Shown one piece after another: positions 59,101-64,000 of a stretch of 64,000 nucleotides of DNA. Below the pieces are notes generated by a model. It was not told where the DNA came from. It saw only the letters and a program-made list of their open reading frames with translations, and did no database searches. Position 1 is the stretch's first letter. Each line of letters opens with the position of its first letter. The stretch is from Onchidella celtica (taxonomy: Eukaryota; Mollusca; Gastropoda; Systellommatophora; Onchidiidae): NCBI GenBank assembly GCA_963931925.1, contig OZ007569.1, positions 42,642,521-42,706,520 on the forward strand. The letters run 5' to 3'. A program made the position numbers and the translations under genes.

Positions 59101-59653
59101 AATTGGGTCTGAATAGCTGCTGCTATGATAACTGGAAAGTTAAAATGTTTTACTTCTGTTTCATTTTTACCTAAGCCAAATACGATGATGCTGAAACATG
59201 CTGTGAATCTTAAATGTCAAAATTATATTTTTTGCTATTTTTCTATTTTCTTTATTCTTTATTTTAACCAACTTGTTGAATTTAAAATCAATTAAATTTG
59301 ATATCATCTGAAAGGTAATCATTTTTCTTTTTGAAAATATTTTTTGGAGATTGACTGAAATAGATTTGAGTGTATAATGGCAGTTTTTATGAAGGTCTTT
59401 GAATTGCTTAGACTTGTTCCCCTTTCACTGGGGCAGCCGAGGTGGTTCTTGGGGCAGCCCCTGGGAAGGTAACGGTTAACAGTAGCATCACTCATTGACT
59501 CACATCACATGTGCTGCAAACGGAACCCAGCATCTTGTAACCTTTGAGCAGGTAACTGGACATGAGTTTGGAGATTTTGTCAGAGCGTTCTCGACGGGCC
59601 TGAATCAACTTCATCTCTGCTTCTGTTGGTGGCTGCCAGTCAGAACTGTCCAT
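53178..59653 (-). CDS. ZNRD2: ZNRD2 / SSSCA1 (p27) zinc-ribbon autoantigen homologue
   Basis: Three coding exons, minus strand. Exon 1, 59504-59653, runs from ATG, encodes WQPPTEAEMKLIQARRERSD, LLKGYKMLG and the first zinc pair C46xxC49; donor GTGAGT. Exon 2, 54413-54497 (acceptor GTGACAG, donor GTAAGT), encodes TILLQDRQGNNYCVAC (C63xxC66) and ELDSDTDKDNP. Exon 3, 53178-53773 (acceptor TTTGCAG), encodes a Ser/Thr/Pro-rich linker and the conserved C-terminal helix KVEWASRELKDTCSVEYSIQL, then the stop. Joined length 276 residues, against about 199 in human ZNRD2; the excess lies in the linker. Both ends match the human protein as I recall it. It is a small intracellular zinc-binding protein; its role is poorly defined. 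An acceptor-like CAG before the ATG (59693) hints at an upstream non-coding exon. Intron 1 is 5 kb and full of transposons. Confidence 0.93.
54726..55460. mobile_element. piggyBac-like non-autonomous element (TTAA target), in ZNRD2 intron 1
   Basis: Bounded by TTAA at 54726-54729 and 55457-55460. The ends CCCTCACCCTGCG / GTATGGG are imperfect inverted repeats, and both sides carry GGTCACTGACC-type motifs just inside. No transposase recognised; the open frame at 54845-55030 is anonymous. Assignment to piggyBac rests on TTAA plus the CCCT start. Confidence 0.6.
55461..56257. other. ZNRD2 intron 1, unremarkable
   Basis: AT-rich intronic sequence with no recognised exon or repeat. Confidence 0.5.
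56258..57719. mobile_element. Hairpin MITE with about 90-bp inverted ends, interrupted by a solo LTR
   Basis: The left arm starts at 56258 (TCAAAATTGGGCAAAAAG) and runs to the LTR. The right arm (about 57629-57719) is its inverted copy, ending CTTTTTGCCCAATTTTGA. Without the LTR and the duplicated AAGAG the element is about 265 bp and non-coding. Target duplication not evident. Confidence 0.78.
56344..57536 (+). mobile_element. Solo LTR of the Gmr1-like family, in ZNRD2 intron 1
   Basis: 1193 bp, TGTCACGAG...TTTGTGACA, with target duplication AAGAG on both sides (56339-56343, 57537-57541). It is clearly related to the LTRs at 7944-23084 but diverged, so it represents an older or sister subfamily. 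It has the long form, including a 319-bp GT...AG segment at 56598-56916 of exactly the same length. No internal region: this is the product of LTR-LTR recombination. Confidence 0.92.
57990..58591. mobile_element. TIR element (CACTAACCTCAACGGAAG ends)
   Basis: The 18-bp ends CACTAACCTCAACGGAAG (57990) and the exact inverse (58574-58591) enclose about 565 bp of non-coding sequence. No clear target duplication. It lies in ZNRD2 intron 1. Confidence 0.6.
58592..59503. other. ZNRD2 intron 1, nothing recognised
   Basis: AT-rich sequence up to the exon 1 donor at 59503. Confidence 0.5.
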
Positions 59654-61143
59654 GGTTGTTGTATCAGACAAGTGGGGTTCTTGAAATGTGACCTGAAGTA
59701 ATACACAAAAACAAAGATAATGACAATTTCAGTTCAAAAAAATAACAATAACTGTGTGCTTTCAATCTTCAATACTGAGTTTTATAGAAACACTACCAAC
59801 TCATCAGCAGTATTTTACAAGGATATTTTCCAGGATTCACACAACAATAGATTATACATGTGTATCTTAATTAAAATACATGTATAATTTTGAATTATAA
59901 ACCCTGTGCATTCATATGCTAAGAACGACATTTTACAATGCCATGAAGAATCCATAAAACAAATTATTTAAAGTCATGCAGTGACATCACTCCTCAGTGT
60001 TAATGTGATCTTTTTTCCTGCCATTTCTTCTTTGAATTAATTTTTTTTTTAAAACGATGATCAATTGGCTATCCCTGTCCCAAAAAGGTTATCTGGGTCA
60101 AATGGCAGAAGACTGATAGCATACTTTTTTTTTTTAACTGAATGCCTAGTTCCACCTCCAAACAGCCAACCAACAAAGTAGTACAAGTAACTAATGCAAA
60201 TATGGCAAGTTCCCTTTATCCCGAGATACATCATGTTTGAGTAGTGAGGTAATGTGATACAAAGCAATGGGCTGTTGAAGTATGGTGGCATTTCAGCTGA
60301 TTCAGTAAAATATTATTGGGATGAAGTTAATGGTGCAGATTCTGACACATATGTTAGTAAATGTTTGATTTTATGTCTTTTATCAGTGCATGCCCTAAAG
60401 TTTCCCTCGTTTTGCCCCGACTCTGATAATAATAAGTGACGAATGAAGTTTTTAGTAAGGCATCAATCTGTATTTGGAGTAGGCAAATAACTGCTACAAA
60501 AAAAAAATAATAATAAACTCTTAACTGACATTACAGAAACTAAAATTTAGATCTTTTCTTGCGTCTTCACTTTTATTGATCTCAAAGCAATTATATCACT
60601 AATTAAATCACATATTTTTAACATACTTTCTGGTATCCAATATGACGACAGTGCATATGAATGTATAAAAAAGTAGTCATGACAATGAGAGCATTTAAAA
60701 TATGGGCAAAATTAAAGTCAATCAACACTAAATTATAAAACCTCTCTGCTGAGTTCGCAAAGGACTAGAAAAAAACTAACCACACATTAATCCACTAAAA
60801 TACTCTATGACATGACTTTACTGCCCCCATTTTCTGAGATAATCTTTCACAAATGCAGTCTATAACACACAGTAATAAATTTTATAAAGATTTAGCAAGC
60901 CTGGGAAGTTAAGTTTATACAGTTTGGTGACATAAATGTTCAGACAAGAATTTCTTTATTTGTGTCTTGCACTATCATCAAGCATATTTCCTCCACGGAA
61001 AACAGGGTACCCTAGTACCATCCTAAGTCTTCTACAATGTGAAAAAGAATATCTCCCTACCACTTAATATGTAGGCCAACATAGCAAATTATATAGAGAG
61101 CCCCAGCACAAATAAAAACATTCTTGAAAGGATGTTGTTTCAA
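59654..61143. other. Upstream region of ZNRD2
   Basis: Probably contains the 5' UTR and promoter of ZNRD2 on the minus strand. No CpG-rich block or TATA box is obvious. No other gene was seen. Confidence 0.4.
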
Positions 61144-61435
61144 GTACAAACATCTTCCAAGTTTTTTGCACTAAGGAGTACGTATTTTAAAGCCTTCTGT
61201 GACTCCAGAGCTAGAGTACTCCTCCCGAAATGTTCAGTAACAGCAGCCTTAATTAATTATGATTAATTATTCTTTCAGATTTTCTTTTTTTGTTTTAATC
61301 CTGTGTTTTGATTGAAAAAGTAGGGGGCAGGCTTAGGGATTCGATAAGATTTAAGGTTGAGGATAAGGGTGGAGTTAGGGATAGTACATTTATGTACATG
61401 CCCCTAGAGCAAAAACGTTTGGGGTACGTACATGT
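61144..61435. mobile_element. TIR MITE, copy 2 of the family at 30733
   Basis: Shares CCTTCTGTGACTCCAGA, TTCTTTCAGATTTTCTTTTT and GGGATTCGATAAGAT with the first copy in the same order. The ends (AAGTTTTTTGC... / GAGCAAAAACGTTTGGGGTA) are more diverged, so it is older or less well preserved. Confidence 0.68.
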
Positions 61436-62021
61436 GATGTTTCCACTTTCTCTCACTAACTTTCTTCTGACACCAGCCGTGATGGGCACGGCACAAACAC
61501 ACTAAATAATCGACTATCTCTCTTCTATAAGTTATAACAAACGATATCTGTATTGCTTACATATATACAATAATTATTAATTCATTCAATAATAATAGGA
61601 ACATAGGTCATACAATTTCATGTGAATTTCGATGGAATGAAGTTGATGCAAATCAGTACATGCTAATTAAATGGCTTCGTAATATTCAATCTCTAGCACA
61701 TTTTATAAAACACATGGGAACATTCAGCATAAGGAAACCTCTCCTTTAGGGGTGTATGGCGCTATCTGGGCACTGGTTCTTCCTCTCTACCCTGGCTTGA
61801 CTGCGCAGTTAGATCAACAGGTATCGGCAGGTACCAATAGGTCGGGAAGCCAAGAAGCCACGATGTCGTTAATCAAAGTACAAGAAGTTGAGACCAAGAA
61901 GGTGTTGTTCTTCCTCCTCTGTAGAAAACAATCGCAAAGTCCTAATCTACTGCTGGAAGGCATGACTTCCATACTTACTCCATGACGGATATTCATCATT
62001 AACACTTTTAACCGCTGACAC
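61436..62021. other. Non-coding stretch, nothing recognised
   Basis: No gene seen. It may include internal remnants of the LTR-like block that follows, but no motif supports this. Confidence 0.4.
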
Positions 62022-62775
62022 TGTTATAAGTCAGGCTGCAGCTCCCATACTCCATAGGCTCCCATATAGGCAATAGAATAAACGATCAATACAGTTTTAA
62101 TGATATTTACACGTTCCCCACGAAGAATAACGCTCTCTCTAACGGACCCCATCCTATAAGGTTTCGTAACATATATATAACGGCGTTTCCGTGACTCTCT
62201 CAGAGGCAGTAGTTATACCAAAGTAAACCCACTAGATTTGGGTTCTACAATCATGAACATTAAGTAAAATACACATACATCGTACAATTAACTTACCACT
62301 CAGCAACAGCCCAAATGCCGACAAGATACCAAAGATACCACGCTCTGACAAAGGATGTTTGCGGGTTCCCTGACCTTCCCCACTCACAAGACTAGTACAA
62401 AGTTGCAGTTGTGGTCTCCTCTTCGGCACGAAGCTGGTGAGTGCTCTCAGCGGTCTGAAGTTGGAAGGAGCGTTCGGGGATTTATACCCAGTCGGGTAGC
62501 GTCCCAAGACGCTCACCGAGTGTACATTAGTTATCCTAATAGCCACCCCCGTCGACTCCACGTCAAATACTATTGAAACAGCTCTACCCCCCAAGCAATT
62601 CCCAGGTGATCTGATCGACAAGTACGGCGGTCAAGTAAACACTACCCTTTTCGGGTGTCAAAGCGCTTCAGTTGCATCGGCTACTTTCCCCCTCTGGCCT
62701 ACAATAACTCTGTCTCCCCGCCGTTAGCTATCTTCCCACGCTAGCTATACCTTGCCTGTCTGTCGCCCTGTTACA
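62022..62775 (-). mobile_element. Possible LTR (unassigned family)
   Basis: On the minus strand the 754-bp block starts TGTAACAGGG and ends CTTATAACA. It has a TATA box (GGGTATAAATCC near 62490), a splice-donor-like GTGGTAAGT (near 62300), and base composition distinct from its flanks. The flanking 5-mers do not match, so it is either not a solo LTR, or is old, or has misjudged ends. Confidence 0.35.
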
Positions 62776-63186
62776 GTACATACTTATAACAACAGCCTTC
62801 TTGAAAACATAATTTTGGCTGACATGATGAATTCCAATAAGCATTTTCTCAAGTATAAAGGCTGTGCTGAGCACATTTTCCAAGTGTACAGAAACAAATG
62901 ATTTTCAGCGGACCTATGGTTGAAGGAGAAGTAATAGTACATCCTCAGTAAGACTAAGTGCAGCAAAGAGAATGAATTTTTTTTTCTCTAGTCTTAAAAC
63001 TTGGCAAAAATTTTGCTTCATGAGAAAGCAACTAATTTTTTTGCATGTTTCCACTGTCAATTATGTGTGTGAAGAAAACAAACAATACAAACTGCAACAA
63101 TGTTCTGATTTAAAATCATTTTCAGTGGAGAAACAATCCTGTCTCCCTTCCCAATCTCCTTCTTCAACCATTTCAAAGCTTGTCTT

Positions 63187-63442
63187 TCAGAGGATTGTTT
63201 GATCTTCATTGACCTTTATTCGTGCATTATTTTTCTTTGCTTCTTTCTGCTTGTAGTATCTTCTCCTCCGCTGCTCATTCAGAAATCTTCTTTTCTGTGG
63301 GGTTAAACTGTCCCTCCACATCTGCTTTCTCTCTCTGTCCTTCTCTTTTCTTTCCACTTCTATATTTGTATCCAGGCAGCGACTAATTCTTCTTCTGATT
63401 TGTGCCACATTTGTCATTTGTTGTTCCTGTTTCTTCTTTGCC
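63187..63442 (-). CDS. Last exon of an unidentified gene (partial)
   Basis: A minus-strand open frame preceded by an acceptor-like TTTGAATCAG at 63443 and ending in a stop at 63187. The roughly 85 residues are strongly basic (VERKEKDRERKQMWRDSLTP, QKRRFLNEQRRRRYYKQKEA) with a predicted charged helix. The frame stays open upstream of its first ATG to the acceptor, which is why I read it as an internal-to-last exon. The basic LTP.KR...R..YY repeat-like pattern occurs in some DNA-binding and transposon-encoded proteins, so a host gene or a transposon gene are both possible. The rest would lie beyond the window. Confidence 0.4.
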
Positions 63443-63443
63443 C

Positions 63444-64000
63444 TGATTCAAACAGACAAACAAAAAAACAAAAAAGCTGATTTAGTAATACTGGATGAGT
63501 GGTAATTTCAAATTAAAAAAAGGAACAAAGAAAACTCCTGAAACTTCTTATCCAGCTGTAGCCTAACTATTTTCGTAAAGGGTATTTTAGATTTAAAAAA
63601 TACTGATATATTTTCAATAATTTTAACAGTTATTATGAATTGCGTAATGCATGCACCTCTCTAAGCATTTTCTTCATGTTTTTTTGGTGAAGCATGAATA
63701 ATTTCTTGCATGCACACTTCACTTGGTATTCCACTTTTGTATTAAAAAGTGATAAGTATACCACTATACATTACACTGTGACCATAACTTCAGATTTTTT
63801 TTTTCTATAAACATAGTGCGAAAAAAAAGAAATATTATAACTACTGACGTGAATACTTATTGTTATGGTTTACTAACAGAACGCAAGGTTTAATATGTAG
63901 AAAAACTACATCTCTGCTTTGGTGAGGAGTGCTTAACAAGGTAAACCTTTCCTCAAAATACTTAAGATATCATGGTTCTGCCGCATGCGCATTTCAGTAC
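63444..64000. other. Window end, nothing recognised
   Basis: AT-rich sequence. If the exon at 63187-63442 is real, this is its upstream intron. Confidence 0.4.

Overview
This is a window of animal nuclear DNA, AT-rich, intron-bearing and crowded with transposons. The transposon mix (Gmr1-like Ty3/gypsy elements, L2/CR1-type and RTE-type LINEs, many hairpin and TIR MITEs, a tRNA-derived SINE) and two tandem copies of an anonymous secreted cysteine-rich gene fit a marine invertebrate. A mollusc or an invertebrate deuterostome is plausible, but I cannot name the species.

Layout. 1-5.4 kb: no recognisable gene, a few microsatellites. 5.4-7.6 kb: 5'-truncated L2/CR1-type LINE, minus strand. 7.9-23.1 kb: two nested Gmr1-like LTR retrotransposons. 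The outer lies on the minus strand (7944-23084, target duplication CAGAT); the inner lies on the plus strand (10434-17589, target duplication GTTTG) inside the outer pol region. 23.1-26.9 kb: host gene A (minus), three exons recovered, with MITEs around it and a possible solo LTR in intron 1. 27-32 kb: non-coding sequence with MITEs and low-complexity tracts. 32.4-37.5 kb: a 5 kb satellite array with a unit near 43 bp. 37.5-41.1 kb: short tandem repeats and a truncated RTE-type LINE. 41.2-44.7 kb: host gene B (minus), a complete four-exon paralogue of gene A. 45.9-48.8 kb: a 2.8 kb foldback element inside a tRNA-derived SINE. 50.8-51.6 kb: a second L2/CR1-type LINE fragment. 53.2-59.7 kb: ZNRD2 (SSSCA1), minus strand, three coding exons; its 5 kb intron 1 holds three TIR elements and a solo LTR of the same family as the big retrotransposons. 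62.0-62.8 kb: a possible LTR. 63.2-63.4 kb: the last exon of an unidentified gene.

The three recovered host genes are separate transcription units on the minus strand; nothing suggests an operon. A and B encode predicted secreted proteins with matching exon plans and arose by tandem duplication; ZNRD2 is an unrelated intracellular zinc-ribbon protein. The most unusual observation concerns the LTR family. Its LTRs exist with and without a 319-bp segment bounded by GT...AG, and the inner element looks like the product of an RNA spliced within the LTR. Also notable are a duplicated primer-binding site, a minisatellite whose unit spans the exon 3/intron 3 splice donor of gene B, and a satellite whose unit is open in all three frames of one strand.
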